The notes below the pieces were generated by a model that searched no databases, had not been told where the DNA came from, and worked only from the letters and a program-made list of their open reading frames with translations. A DNA stretch of 64,000 nucleotides, from positions 1 through 64,000 of the forward strand of contig DISD01000086.1 of the NCBI GenBank assembly GCA_002435715.1. Reading direction: 5' to 3'. The position numbers and the translations under genes were made by a program. How positions within the stretch are numbered: the first letter of the stretch is position 1; every line of letters starts with the position of its first letter. The DNA comes from Rhodospirillaceae bacterium UBA6219 (GTDB lineage Bacteria; Pseudomonadota; Alphaproteobacteria; Rhodospirillales; Magnetospirillaceae). Below, in pieces: positions 47,809 to 56,681 of this stretch.

Positions 47809-48867
47809 ATGTCGCATCGCGCCTTTAGTTATGACGGTCAAACCGGCCCCTTGGTCCGCCTGTCGGTGGTCAACTTTCTGCTGAACATCGTAACCTTGTC
47901 GTTGTGGCGGTTTTGGGGCAAGACGCAGGTGCGGTCCTATTTGTGGGGACGCACCCGGATCTGGAACGAACCGTTGGAATATGTGGGGCGCGGGGGCGAA
48001 CTTTTCATCGGTTTCCTGATCGCATTACTGGTGGTTTTCGCCCCTTACATGGCGGTGGTGTTCACCGGCCAGATGCTGGTCGCCGGCGGCCAGCCGGCCG
48101 GCGTGTTCCTGATCGTCGTGGCGCAAATCGTGATTTTCTTTCTGATCGGTGTCGGCTTGTACCGGGCTCGGCGCTACCTGATGACCCGCACGGTCTGGCG
48201 TGGCCTGCGCGCCGGCCAAGACGGCTCGGCCATGGCTTACGCCCTGCTGACCCTGGGACATGTGGTGTTGCTGGGGCTGACCCTGGGGTGGTCTGGACCG
48301 TGGATGTCGGTCAAGCTGGACCGCTATCTGATGAACAACACCCGGTTCGGCGACACCGGCTTTGAATGCGAAGCCCGCTCGGCCCCGCTTTACAAGCGTT
48401 ATGCCGCATTGTGGTTCAGCTTCATCCCGGTGATGGTCAGCTTCGCCGTGTTGACCCAATTCGTCGACTTGCCCAGCCCGGACCGCTCGGGTTTCCTGCC
48501 GGCCATGGTGGGGATCTACGCCTGGGTCATCGTGTCCGTCCTGCTGTTCTCGGGCCTGCCTTTGGCCGCCTATCACGCGGCCTATTGGCGTAACCTGGCC
48601 GCCCACACCCGCTTCGACGGCATCGGTTTCGGCTTCGACATGGGCACCTGGCGGCTGGTCCGCTTGTTCTTCGGCAACATGCTGATCACCATCTTCAGCC
48701 TGGGCATCCTGCGCCCGCTGGCCAGCCAGCGCACGCTACGCGCCGCCTGCGAACATCTGACCATGGAGTCCGCACCCGACATCAACCGGATGGTCGCCTC
48801 GCCGCAGGCTGTTCCGCGCACTGGCGAAGGGCTGGTGGCGGCATTGGACGGCATCGGCGAGTTCTAA
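47809..48867 (+). CDS. DUF898 (YjgN-like) membrane protein
   Basis: The 352-residue protein contains the DUF898 pattern: FSYDGQTGPLVRLSVVN at the start, LSLWRFWGKTQVRSYLW, LDRYLMNNTRFGDTGF and a repeat of that motif later (YWRNLAAHTRFDGIGF). About six membrane segments separate these loops. The function of the family is unknown. GGGGG lies 12 bases before the ATG. The next gene, an M48 peptidase, begins three bases after its stop, and this pairing of DUF898 with a peptidase suggests they act together in the envelope. Confidence 0.88.
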   Translation: MSHRAFSYDGQTGPLVRLSVVNFLLNIVTLSLWRFWGKTQVRSYLWGRTRIWNEPLEYVGRGGELFIGFLIALLVVFAPYMAVVFTGQMLVAGGQPAGVFLIVVAQIVIFFLIGVGLYRARRYLMTRTVWRGLRAGQDGSAMAYALLTLGHVVLLGLTLGWSGPWMSVKLDRYLMNNTRFGDTGFECEARSAPLYKRYAALWFSFIPVMVSFAVLTQFVDLPSPDRSGFLPAMVGIYAWVIVSVLLFSGLPLAAYHAAYWRNLAAHTRFDGIGFGFDMGTWRLVRLFFGNMLITIFSLGILRPLASQRTLRAACEHLTMESAPDINRMVASPQAVPRTGEGLVAALDGIGEF

Positions 48868-48870
48868 GAC

Positions 48871-49917
48871 ATGGGTGTCCCCGGCCTGTACCGTGACGGC
48901 AAAAACGCCCGCGACCATCAGATCGTCGTGCGTCTGCTGGGGCACGGGCTGGACATCATCGACCATGACGGACAGGTGCTGGCCCACTGGCCCAAAGCCC
49001 AGATCAGCCGCGTGGACGGGACGGATGACCTGCGCCTTGCCTGTTCGTCCCATCCCCTGGCGCGGCTGTTGCTGCCCCAGCCCAGCCCAGTGTCGCTGTG
49101 GCTGCCGCAAAGACGCTCGGCCCGCGGTTTGTGGCTTGGACTGGTGGCGGGATCAGCGGCCATGGTGGCGTTGCTGGCCTGGGGGTTGCCCCGGCTTTCC
49201 ATCGTCGTCGCCCACATGGTTCCGCTGGAAACCGAACGCAGCTGGGGCCAGACCTTTGTCGCCCAGATGGAAGACCGCAAGGTCGTCTGCGCCGACGCAA
49301 GTGGGGCGGATGCCTTGGACCGCCTGGAAAAACGACTGGCGACGGCACTTCCCGCCGAACAAAGGCCGACACGGGTGGTGGTGGTCAACGATCCGCTGGT
49401 CAACGCCATCGCCTTGCCCGGCGGCACCATCATCATGTTCAAAGGCTTGCTGGACCAAGCGGAAAGCGCCGACGAAATCGCCGGTGTCCTGGCCCACGAA
49501 ATGGCCCATGTGGCCCAACGCCACCCCTTGGCGGCGGCGATCCGTTCGATCGGAGTGGCGTCGCTGGCGACCATGATGACCGGCGATTTCTCGGCCCTGG
49601 TGGCGACGTTGGGCGGCATGGCCCTGTCCGGCCATTATTCCCGGACGGACGAAAGCGCCGCCGATTCCATGGCGGTGGACATCCTGCGTGACGCCGACAT
49701 CTCGCCCTTGGGTCTGGCCACGTTCTTCGACCGGCTGAATCAACAGGGCGGCGAATTGCCGGAATTCCTGTCCAGCCATCCCGAATTGGAAAGCCGCCGT
49801 CAAAGGATCGTCGGCCTGCCTCTGGGCGCCCCCACCTCGTCGGCCTTGGACAAGGTGGACTTTCAAAATTTGAAGAATATCTGCGCTCAACCGGCGCGCA
49901 AGTTGTCCACCCGATAG
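48871..49917 (+). CDS. M48 family metallopeptidase
   Basis: This 348-residue zinc peptidase has an N-terminal cytoplasmic part (about 1-85), one membrane segment (about 86-106) and a periplasmic catalytic domain with His209-Glu210-x-x-His213 (AHEMAHVAQRHP) and the downstream Glu in DESAADSMAVD. It resembles the BepA/LoiP group but lacks a signal peptide and TPR region. It is almost contiguous with the DUF898 gene. Its last 31 bases overlap the converging small gene at 49887. Confidence 0.9.
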   Translation: MGVPGLYRDGKNARDHQIVVRLLGHGLDIIDHDGQVLAHWPKAQISRVDGTDDLRLACSSHPLARLLLPQPSPVSLWLPQRRSARGLWLGLVAGSAAMVALLAWGLPRLSIVVAHMVPLETERSWGQTFVAQMEDRKVVCADASGADALDRLEKRLATALPAEQRPTRVVVVNDPLVNAIALPGGTIIMFKGLLDQAESADEIAGVLAHEMAHVAQRHPLAAAIRSIGVASLATMMTGDFSALVATLGGMALSGHYSRTDESAADSMAVDILRDADISPLGLATFFDRLNQQGGELPEFLSSHPELESRRQRIVGLPLGAPTSSALDKVDFQNLKNICAQPARKLSTR

Positions 49918-50120
49918 GCCGAGGCCCGCAAGTCAACCGTGCCGCCACCCTCTAATTCCGGGGTATGGCGGTGCAGCCACACGGTGGCACCGAAAATCAC
50001 CAGCATAGCCACGCCCAATTGCAGCAGCGGACGACGGGCGATCTTGCGCAAGCCGCCCAGGCGCAAAGCCAACAGGCGCTTGGCGACGCTTCGGTATTGC
50101 GAACGATAGGGCACGTCCAT
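49887..50120 (-). CDS. Small single-pass membrane protein of unknown function
   Basis: The 77-residue product has a basic N-terminus (YRSQYRSVAKRLLALRLGG), one membrane segment (about 32-49) and a short periplasmic tail. GGAGG lies seven bases before the ATG, which supports expression. It overlaps the M48 gene end by 31 bases. No family is recognised. Confidence 0.6.
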   Translation of the reverse strand: MDVPYRSQYRSVAKRLLALRLGGLRKIARRPLLQLGVAMLVIFGATVWLHRHTPELEGGGTVDLRASAYRVDNLRAG

Positions 50121-50215
50121 TTCGGCCTCCGGTCTGATGTTGGCTGTGACCGTAAAAGCCGATTGTGTCAGCGGGATGGCTGAATCGGGGAAATTAGTAA
50201 CAAAGGGTAACGGGG

Positions 50216-50770
50216 TCAGAACCGTTCCGACAACCAGATGGCCAGCTTGCAGCCGGTCTTAATGGCGGTGGACAGCACCGGATAGGCCGGGGCCTTCTCC
50301 GCTTCGTTGGCCAGACCGATATCGCGGTGTTCCAGTTCTTCTTGGCGGAATTCCTCGATGGTGGCCTTCAGTTCCGCTTCGTCTTCGCCCAATTGGGCGT
50401 ATTGGGCGGCGTAATGTTCGTCGATGGCTTCTTCCACCGCCACCGTGCAGGCCATGGCGGCGCGTTCCCCCAACAGCGCGGTGCCCGCCCCCAGGGCGAA
50501 ACCGGCCACGTGCCAGAGCGGCGCGAAGACGGTCGGCCGGGTGCCGCGCTGGCCGATCAGTTTGGTGAAGGTGTCCAGATGGTGCTGTTCTTGGGCGGCC
50601 ATCTTTTCCAGGACCGGTCCGTGGCGCCCCTTGCCCAGGATCGCCCGTTGCCCCTGATAGATGCGCACCGCCCCCAATTCGCCGGCTTGGTCGACGCGCA
50701 GGATACGGGCCAGCAATTGTTCGCGGGTCAGATCGCCGGGAATGCGGTTTTCAGCGGTCTTGGCGGTCAT
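50216..50770 (-). CDS. coq7: Ubiquinone biosynthesis di-iron hydroxylase Coq7
   Basis: Coq7 hydroxylates demethoxyubiquinone, a late step of ubiquinone synthesis at the membrane. The 184-residue protein contains the di-iron ligands in two halves: Glu in DQAGELGA with EQHH, and Glu in VEEAIDEHY with EELEHRD. ATG 50770 has AAGGAA upstream and overlaps the dsbB stop as ATGA; the extension to 50863 reads through dsbB and is not real. Confidence 0.95.
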   Translation of the reverse strand: MTAKTAENRIPGDLTREQLLARILRVDQAGELGAVRIYQGQRAILGKGRHGPVLEKMAAQEQHHLDTFTKLIGQRGTRPTVFAPLWHVAGFALGAGTALLGERAAMACTVAVEEAIDEHYAAQYAQLGEDEAELKATIEEFRQEELEHRDIGLANEAEKAPAYPVLSTAIKTGCKLAIWLSERF

Positions 50771-51255
50771 GTGCGTTTCCTTCGGGTCAGGGCGGCGGCG
50801 ACCACCAGGGCCAAGCCACCGGAAAACACGATGTTCAGCCCGGCCATGGTGATGCCGTGCCATTCCCAGGCCGGTTCGTCACAGCGTGGTTCGTCGGCCG
50901 GCTGGCTCATCAGCGACGCCAAGTCGCCCAAGGCCGGCTTGGGGCCGGCGCTGCTGGCACAAGACGACATCCACCATTTCTGTTCGACGCCGACGTGATA
51001 GACCGCGATGCCGGAATTGACCAAAAAGGCCAGCCCGGCCAAGGCCATCAGAATCCGTTGCCAGGAAACCGGCCGCAACAGCGCCAACACGGCCAAACCA
51101 CCGGCGATGGCAAAGGGCACGCGCTGGGTCAGGCAAAGCACGCAAGGTCTGAGACCGAAACCGTATTGGGCGGTATAAGCCGACGCCAAGGCGGCGATGC
51201 TGGCCAGCAGGACGAAGATGGGAAGAATGCGATCAGGGGCTTTGGCTTGGGTCAT
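50767..51255 (-). CDS. Disulfide bond formation protein DsbB family
   Basis: This 162-residue membrane protein reoxidises DsbA-type thiol oxidases with quinone. It has four membrane segments and the two cysteine pairs expected: Cys38-x-x-Cys41 (RPCVLCLTQRVP) and Cys99/Cys125 in the second periplasmic loop. The ATG at 51255 gives the normal length; the upstream frame is antisense to meaB. It is coupled to coq7, which fits a shared link to the quinone pool. Confidence 0.92.
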   Translation of the reverse strand: MTQAKAPDRILPIFVLLASIAALASAYTAQYGFGLRPCVLCLTQRVPFAIAGGLAVLALLRPVSWQRILMALAGLAFLVNSGIAVYHVGVEQKWWMSSCASSAGPKPALGDLASLMSQPADEPRCDEPAWEWHGITMAGLNIVFSGGLALVVAAALTRRKRT

Positions 51256-51349
51256 GGCCGGACCATAGCAAAGCGCCGATGGCTTGACCAGTTGGCCGGG
51301 GATGGAAACAATGCCGCCCTGCCATATCTTCCCAACGGGGCCTTGTTCC

Positions 51350-52270
51350 ATGAACCTTTCCGATCTTCGCGCCGGCGGCAAACCGGCTTTGGCCCGCGCC
51401 CTGGCCCAGTTGGAACGCGCCCCCGACGCGGCGGACACCATTGATCTGCTGAACCAGGCCCATGCCGAACCCCAGGCCCACGTGGTGGGGATGACCGGCC
51501 CGCCCGGCGTCGGCAAGTCGACGCTGATGAACGCCCTGATCGCCGGCTGGCGCAGCCGCGGCCGCCGTGTCGCCTGCATCGCCATCGACCCGTCGTCGCG
51601 CCGTTCCGGCGGCGCGCTGTTGGGGGACCGCACCCGGCTGTCCACCGACCCCGACGACCAGGACATCTTCGTCCGCTCCATGGCGGCCCGCGACCGCCTG
51701 GGCGGCTTGGCGGCGCTGACCGTATCCTCCATGGTGCTGATGCGCGCCCTTTACGACGTGGTGTTGATCGAAACCGTCGGTGTCGGCCAAAGCGAGACCG
51801 ATGTGGTCGGCGTCGCCGACACCGTGCTGTTCTGCGTCCAGCCGGGTTCGGGCGATTCGCTGCAATTCATGAAGGCCGGCATCGCCGAGATCCCCCATGT
51901 GGTGGTGGTGACCAAGGCCGACATGGAACAGGCGGCGCGCCGCGCCCGATCCGACGTGTTGGGCGCCTTGTCCCTGGGCGGCGCCGAAGAAGACGACGGC
52001 TGGCAGGTGCCGGTGTTGATGGTGTCGTCGCAACGCCGTGAAGGGGTGGACGAACTGATCGGCGCCATCGACGCCCACCGCGCCTTCCTGGGCCGCGAAG
52101 ACCGCCTGCAACGGGCCCGACACACCCAGTCCCAACAATGGTTGGTCGAGGCGGTGCGCGAGCGCTGGGGCCGCGAAGGAATGTCCCGCGCCGGCGATCT
52201 GTCCTTGTCGGCCGGCACTTCACCCTTTCAGCGTTTGGCCGAGTTGAACACGCGATTGAAAGTCGGCTGA
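51350..52270 (+). CDS. meaB: Methylmalonyl-CoA mutase-associated GTPase MeaB
   Basis: MeaB (ArgK-type G3E/SIMIBI GTPase) protects and reloads the B12-dependent methylmalonyl-CoA mutase. The 306-residue product shows P-loop GPPGVGKSTLMNALI, IDPSSRRSGGALLGDRTR, ETVGVGQSETDV and VVTKADM. The start at 51350 is the first ATG that fits the family; an upstream in-frame ATG at 51284 lacks a ribosome binding site. No mutase gene is seen nearby. Confidence 0.94.
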   Translation: MNLSDLRAGGKPALARALAQLERAPDAADTIDLLNQAHAEPQAHVVGMTGPPGVGKSTLMNALIAGWRSRGRRVACIAIDPSSRRSGGALLGDRTRLSTDPDDQDIFVRSMAARDRLGGLAALTVSSMVLMRALYDVVLIETVGVGQSETDVVGVADTVLFCVQPGSGDSLQFMKAGIAEIPHVVVVTKADMEQAARRARSDVLGALSLGGAEEDDGWQVPVLMVSSQRREGVDELIGAIDAHRAFLGREDRLQRARHTQSQQWLVEAVRERWGREGMSRAGDLSLSAGTSPFQRLAELNTRLKVG

Positions 52271-52357
52271 TCGGCCAGGACTGTGCGCAAACCTTTGAAG
52301 TGTTGACACGGCCCTGTAATGCGTTGACCATCTTTCCAAGCAGATGGGGAGAGAAAG

Positions 52358-53674
52358 TTGACGGCTGCCATGGCGGGACTGTCCGCGTCCGTCGTACTCG
52401 ACCGCGAGCTTCTCGAGCTCGTGTCCTCGCTTGTCTGCCTGCTGCGTGACGGCAAGGTCATTTTCCTGAACAATGCCGGGGTGCGTATGCTGGGCCTGTC
52501 CTCGGCCGAGGACGCCCAGGACGAACCCTTCGAATCCTTCGTGGTCGAGGATTACCGCTTCCTGATGGAAGCCGGCTGGGAATTGCTGGCCGAAGAAGAA
52601 TTCCTGCCCTTGAAGCTGTCCCGTGCCGACGGCCAAGTGTTCGAGGCCGAGCTGCGCGTGCGCCAGCCGCCGTCTTCGTCCGACATCTTCCTGGTGGAAG
52701 GCCGCGACATCTCGAAATTCGTCAAGTCGGCGGAAGCCCTGCGCGAGCGCGAGGAACGCCTGCAGGGCGTGCTGGCCTCGGTGGCGGAAGGCATCGTCAC
52801 CATCAACGATTCCGGCCGTATCGAATCGGCCAACCCGGCGGCCGAGCGCATGTTCGGCTTTGCCCGCGGCAAGCTGGTCGGCCGTGAAATGGTGGACTTG
52901 CTGCCGGAAAGCGCCCGTGATCGCCACATCCGCTTCTTCGACGCCTACATGTCCGGTCTGTTCCCCACCCTGATGGGACGTCAAGTGGAAGGCTTGGGAC
53001 ATCGCGTCGATGGTTCGTGCTTTCCCATGGAAATTTCGGTCAGCGAACTGCGCCACGGCCGCCACCGTCTGTTCACCGCCATCCTGCGCGACATTTCCGA
53101 ACGCAAGGAAGCCGAGGACCGCATCCGCCGTCTGGCCCACCACGACACCTTGACCGGCCTGCCCAACCGCAATTTGTTGAACGACCGCATGAACCACGCC
53201 TTGGCCCGTGTCAAACGCCATGGCGGCCACATGGCGGTGCTGTACGTGGACCTGGACAAGTTCAAGCCCATCAACGACAGCCTGGGGCACGAAGCCGGCG
53301 ACTGGGTGCTGCGCGAAGTGGCCGACCGTCTGTTGGGCTGCGTGCGCTCGTCCGACACCGTATCCCGCGTCGGTGGCGACGAATTCGTCGTGGTGGTGGA
53401 AGAAATCGGCCGCCCGTCGGAAGCGGCGCTCATCGCCAAAAAAATCATCGACGGGCTGGATCGCCCCATCGAATTCGAGGGCCATCCCTGCCAGGTGGGC
53501 GCCTCTATCGGCGTCGCCTTGTTCCCGCAGGACGGTTCCAGCATCGAAGAAGTGTGCAAGGCCGCCGACCTGGCCATGTACCGGGTCAAGCATTCCGGCC
53601 GCAACGGCTATTGCTTCTATTCCGACACCGACGGACGGGTGATGTCCGCCAGTGCCGAAATCGACGTGGATTAA
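52358..53674 (+). CDS. PAS-PAS diguanylate cyclase
   Basis: The 438-residue cytoplasmic protein should make cyclic di-GMP. Two PAS regions (about 12-120 and 130-250) are followed by a GGDEF domain (about 260-420) with an intact GGDEF signature at 339-343. The allosteric inhibitory site RSSD (330-333) lies five residues before it, so product inhibition is expected. No EAL domain is present. The start is a TTG preceded by GGGGAGA; an ATG four codons later is the alternative. A tandem 17-base duplication begins at its stop. Confidence 0.93.
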   Translation: MTAAMAGLSASVVLDRELLELVSSLVCLLRDGKVIFLNNAGVRMLGLSSAEDAQDEPFESFVVEDYRFLMEAGWELLAEEEFLPLKLSRADGQVFEAELRVRQPPSSSDIFLVEGRDISKFVKSAEALREREERLQGVLASVAEGIVTINDSGRIESANPAAERMFGFARGKLVGREMVDLLPESARDRHIRFFDAYMSGLFPTLMGRQVEGLGHRVDGSCFPMEISVSELRHGRHRLFTAILRDISERKEAEDRIRRLAHHDTLTGLPNRNLLNDRMNHALARVKRHGGHMAVLYVDLDKFKPINDSLGHEAGDWVLREVADRLLGCVRSSDTVSRVGGDEFVVVVEEIGRPSEAALIAKKIIDGLDRPIEFEGHPCQVGASIGVALFPQDGSSIEEVCKAADLAMYRVKHSGRNGYCFYSDTDGRVMSASAEIDVD

Positions 53675-53710
53675 TCGGTTTCAGGGATTAATCGGTTTCA
53701 GGGATTAATC
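53670..53710. repeat. Tandem 17-base duplication at convergent gene ends
   Basis: The unit ATTAATCGGTTTCAGGG occurs at 53670-53686 and again at 53687-53703, and ATTAATC repeats a third time. The first copy contains the stop of the GGDEF gene, the last the stop of ygfZ on the other strand. The copies are identical, so the duplication is recent. Confidence 0.85.
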
Positions 53711-54529
53711 CGCTTCCGGCAGCACCGCCCAAGCCGGCACGCTGACCGTCACCGCCTTGCCGCCACAGGTCAAAGGCGTCCCCGCCCGCAGATGTTCCAG
53801 ACGCACCATGGCCAGACCGGCCCCGGTGGTACCGGACCGCATTTCACCGGCTTCCGCTTCGCCGGCCAGCAACGGGGTGCCGGGTTGGGGGGCGTCGCCG
53901 TCGAAGCTCACCGGCAACAGGCGCTTTCTGACCAGACCGCGATACTTGGTGCGGGCCGTCAATTCCTGGCCCATATAGCAGCCCTTGTTGAAATCGACCC
54001 CACCCAATTCGTCAAAGCCGTTTTCCAGCAACAGCGACTTGTCGGCCACCAGATCGCGGGCACCATCGGGAACCCCCAGGGTGAAACGCAAGGCATCCCA
54101 GGCCGCCAAGGGCGCTTCCTCCAGGCCGTCGGGGGGCTGGGTGGCATAAAGCCGTCCGCCCATTTCCGGCAAACGGCCGTCGGCCACCGCGCCGGCCGGC
54201 AAGGCGCCGTCGCCGCCCCAAAGCGCGAACACCGCCAGATCGGACATCTCGATGGTCACCTTGGCGCGCAATTTGTAGAGCGACAGCTTTTTCTTGAAAG
54301 TTTCAGCACTGCCCTGGTCGACGTCGATCAAAATGGTGTCGCCCTGTTCCACCAGGAACAGATCCCACAGGAACTTGCCCTGGGCGGTCAGGAAGCCGGC
54401 CCAAAGCGCGCTTTCGGCGCAGACCTTGTTGACGTCGTTGGAAACCAGGCCTTGCAGGAAGGTTTTGCGGTCGTCGCCGGACACGATCAACACGGAACGG
54501 GGCAGACGGGTGAACTGAAAAGCGGGCAT
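53705..54529 (-). CDS. ygfZ: Folate-binding YgfZ family protein
   Basis: YgfZ helps maintain certain iron-sulfur enzymes through a tetrahydrofolate-dependent step. The 274-residue protein has the aminomethyltransferase-like fold and the diagnostic KGCYMGQELTARTKYRG motif (about 182-198). The stop comes from the last copy of the 17-base repeat. It is divergent from the glycosyltransferase gene at 54631. Confidence 0.93.
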   Translation of the reverse strand: MPAFQFTRLPRSVLIVSGDDRKTFLQGLVSNDVNKVCAESALWAGFLTAQGKFLWDLFLVEQGDTILIDVDQGSAETFKKKLSLYKLRAKVTIEMSDLAVFALWGGDGALPAGAVADGRLPEMGGRLYATQPPDGLEEAPLAAWDALRFTLGVPDGARDLVADKSLLLENGFDELGGVDFNKGCYMGQELTARTKYRGLVRKRLLPVSFDGDAPQPGTPLLAGEAEAGEMRSGTTGAGLAMVRLEHLRAGTPLTCGGKAVTVSVPAWAVLPEAD

Positions 54530-54630
54530 GTGGTCCTGCCTTGGGTCGGGGTTGGGCGGCGGATGGGAAAAAGGTGGGACAATCGGGGCCGCTTGGCAAC
54601 CCCCGTCACTGGCCGTATATAGGGGGGACC

Positions 54631-55659
54631 ATGCATATCACCCTGGTTGACGATTCCATTCCCTTCGACGGATACACCGCTTCGTCCCGTCCCTTGGGCG
54701 GCGCCGAGAAGGGCTTTGCCGCCCTGGCCGGCGCCCTGGCCCGACGCGGCCACACGGTTTCGGTGTTCAACCGTTGCCGCTGGTCCATGTATATCGAAGG
54801 GGCCCAATGGGAAACCTTCGAGGCCAAGAAGCCGCTGTTGACCGACATGGTCATCGCCCTGCGCAAGCCGGAATTGCTGAGCTTCGTGCGCCAAGCCAAG
54901 CGCCGGGTTCTGTGGCACACCGGGCCGGGCCGCATGCTGGCGAAAAAATCCACCCGCGCCATTTTGGCCGACCTGCAGCCGACCATCTTGCTCTGCAGCC
55001 AGACCCAAGCCCAGGACTGGCGGGCCGACGGATTGAAGGTGGCGTTATTGCCGCCGGCCCTGAAGTCGGATTTCCTGACCAGTTTCGACGAACCGCCGCC
55101 GATGGAAACGCCCGTCGCCATCGTCACCACCCATCCGGCCCACGGATTGTTCTGGCTGGTGGATTTGTGGGTGGAAAAAATCCGCCCGCTGGCGCCGGGT
55201 GCCGAATTGCACATTCATTCCATGTCGCTGGCCAAGATGGCCGAAGGCGGCGGCGTCGAACCCGGTCTGGAAGACCTGTCGGCCAAGATCCTGGCCGCCC
55301 AGGGTGACGGGGTGCGGGTGCTGCGTCCGCAAGGCGACGCGTTGATGGCGGCGTCCTATCGACAGGCGGCGGTGCATCTTTATCCCGGCCATCCCGATGA
55401 CGGCACCGCCTTTACCCTGATGGAAAGCCAGGCCTGCGGCATTCCCGCCGTGCTGCGTCCGTTGGGGGCGGCGCCGGAACGGGTGGTCAACGGCTCATCG
55501 GCCTATGTGGCGCCCGATGACGACGCCTTCGCCAATTTAACCGCGCTGCTGCTGAACAACGCCGAGACACGGGCCAATCTGGGGGCCGAGGCAAAGGCGT
55601 TGTATCAAGGCCGCACCTGGGATGCCGCCGCCGAGAAGTTGGAAGGATTGCTGGCATGA
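54631..55659 (+). CDS. Glycosyltransferase (GT-B fold)
   Basis: The 342-residue protein has a GT-B pattern: an N-terminal Rossmann half with PLGGAEKGFAALAGALARRGH (quoted in part: GGAEKGFAALAGALARRGH), and a C-terminal half with YRQAAVHLYPGHPDDGTAFTLMES-like donor site (partly HPDDGTAFTLMESQACGIP). That places it near GT4. AGGGGGGA precedes the ATG. It is coupled by ATGA to a second glycosyltransferase and then to an AsnB-like gene. Substrates are unknown; a surface glycan is likely. Confidence 0.85.
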   Translation: MHITLVDDSIPFDGYTASSRPLGGAEKGFAALAGALARRGHTVSVFNRCRWSMYIEGAQWETFEAKKPLLTDMVIALRKPELLSFVRQAKRRVLWHTGPGRMLAKKSTRAILADLQPTILLCSQTQAQDWRADGLKVALLPPALKSDFLTSFDEPPPMETPVAIVTTHPAHGLFWLVDLWVEKIRPLAPGAELHIHSMSLAKMAEGGGVEPGLEDLSAKILAAQGDGVRVLRPQGDALMAASYRQAAVHLYPGHPDDGTAFTLMESQACGIPAVLRPLGAAPERVVNGSSAYVAPDDDAFANLTALLLNNAETRANLGAEAKALYQGRTWDAAAEKLEGLLA

Positions 55660-56681
55660 CCCGGCTGTTGCAAGCCATGGCGGGCGCCGATCATGGCGGG
55701 GCGGAAGCGTTCTTTGAACGCCTGGCCATCGCGCTTCAACAGGCGGGCATGGACCAGCATGTGCTGATCCGCGCCAATGCCCGGCGCGCCGCCCATCTGC
55801 GCCAAGCCGGGGTTCAGGTCACCGAGCTGCCGTTCGGCGGCGCTTTCGACATCGCCACCCGTTTGGGGTTCCGCCGCGCCATCGCCCGTTTCAAGCCCAG
55901 TCACGTGCTGACCTGGATGAACCGCGCCACCAAGTTCTGTCCGCGCGGCGATTTCGTCCATGTGGGCCGCCTGGGTGGTTATTACGACCTGAAATATTAC
56001 CGGAACTGTCATCAGTTGATCGGCAACACCCCGGACATCCGCCAATGGCTGGTCGACCAGGGCTGGCCGCAAGACCGCGCCCATTACGTGCCCAACTTCG
56101 TCGCCGAGACACGGGCCAAGCCGGTGGCGCGCCAGACTTTTTCCACCCCCGAGGGCGTGCCGGTGATCCTGGCTTTGGGCCGCCTGCACCCCAACAAGGC
56201 GCTCGACACCCTGATCGCCGCGCTGCGCGACGTTCCCGATGCCTATTTGTGGATCGCCGGCGAAGGTCCGCTGCTGGGTCAGTTGGAAGCGCAAGCCGCC
56301 AAGCTGGGGGTGATTTCCCGCATTCGCTTCCTGGGCTGGCGCGAGGACGTCGCCGCCTTGTTCGCCGCCTGCGACCTGTTCGTCTGCCCGTCGCGGCACG
56401 AACCCCTGGGCAATGTGGTGATCGAGGCCTGGGCCCAGGAAAAGCCGGTGGTCGCCGCCGCCTCGCAAGGCCCGTCGCAATTGATCGAGGATGGCAAAAC
56501 CGGCCTGCTGAGCCCGGTGGACGACGCCAACGCCATGGCCACGGCGATCAAACGGGTGCTGGGCGACAAACATCTGGCCGCTGATCTGGCCCGCGCCGGC
56601 CGCGCCGCCTTTCAGGATCAATTCACCGAGGCGGCAATCATCCGCGCCTATCAGGATTTCTTCGACAAGGCGGGCCGCTGA
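55656..56681 (+). CDS. Glycosyltransferase family 4 protein
   Basis: This 341-residue GT4 enzyme opens with the lipid/glycan acceptor domain (GADHGGAEAFFERLA) and has the GT4 donor motif in RHEPLGNVVIEAWAQEKPVV (Glu-x7-Glu). It resembles enzymes of lipopolysaccharide core or O-antigen assembly. It starts in the stop of the previous gene and its own stop shares a base with the next start (TGATG), so the three genes form one unit. Confidence 0.88.
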   Translation: MTRLLQAMAGADHGGAEAFFERLAIALQQAGMDQHVLIRANARRAAHLRQAGVQVTELPFGGAFDIATRLGFRRAIARFKPSHVLTWMNRATKFCPRGDFVHVGRLGGYYDLKYYRNCHQLIGNTPDIRQWLVDQGWPQDRAHYVPNFVAETRAKPVARQTFSTPEGVPVILALGRLHPNKALDTLIAALRDVPDAYLWIAGEGPLLGQLEAQAAKLGVISRIRFLGWREDVAALFAACDLFVCPSRHEPLGNVVIEAWAQEKPVVAAASQGPSQLIEDGKTGLLSPVDDANAMATAIKRVLGDKHLAADLARAGRAAFQDQFTEAAIIRAYQDFFDKAGR

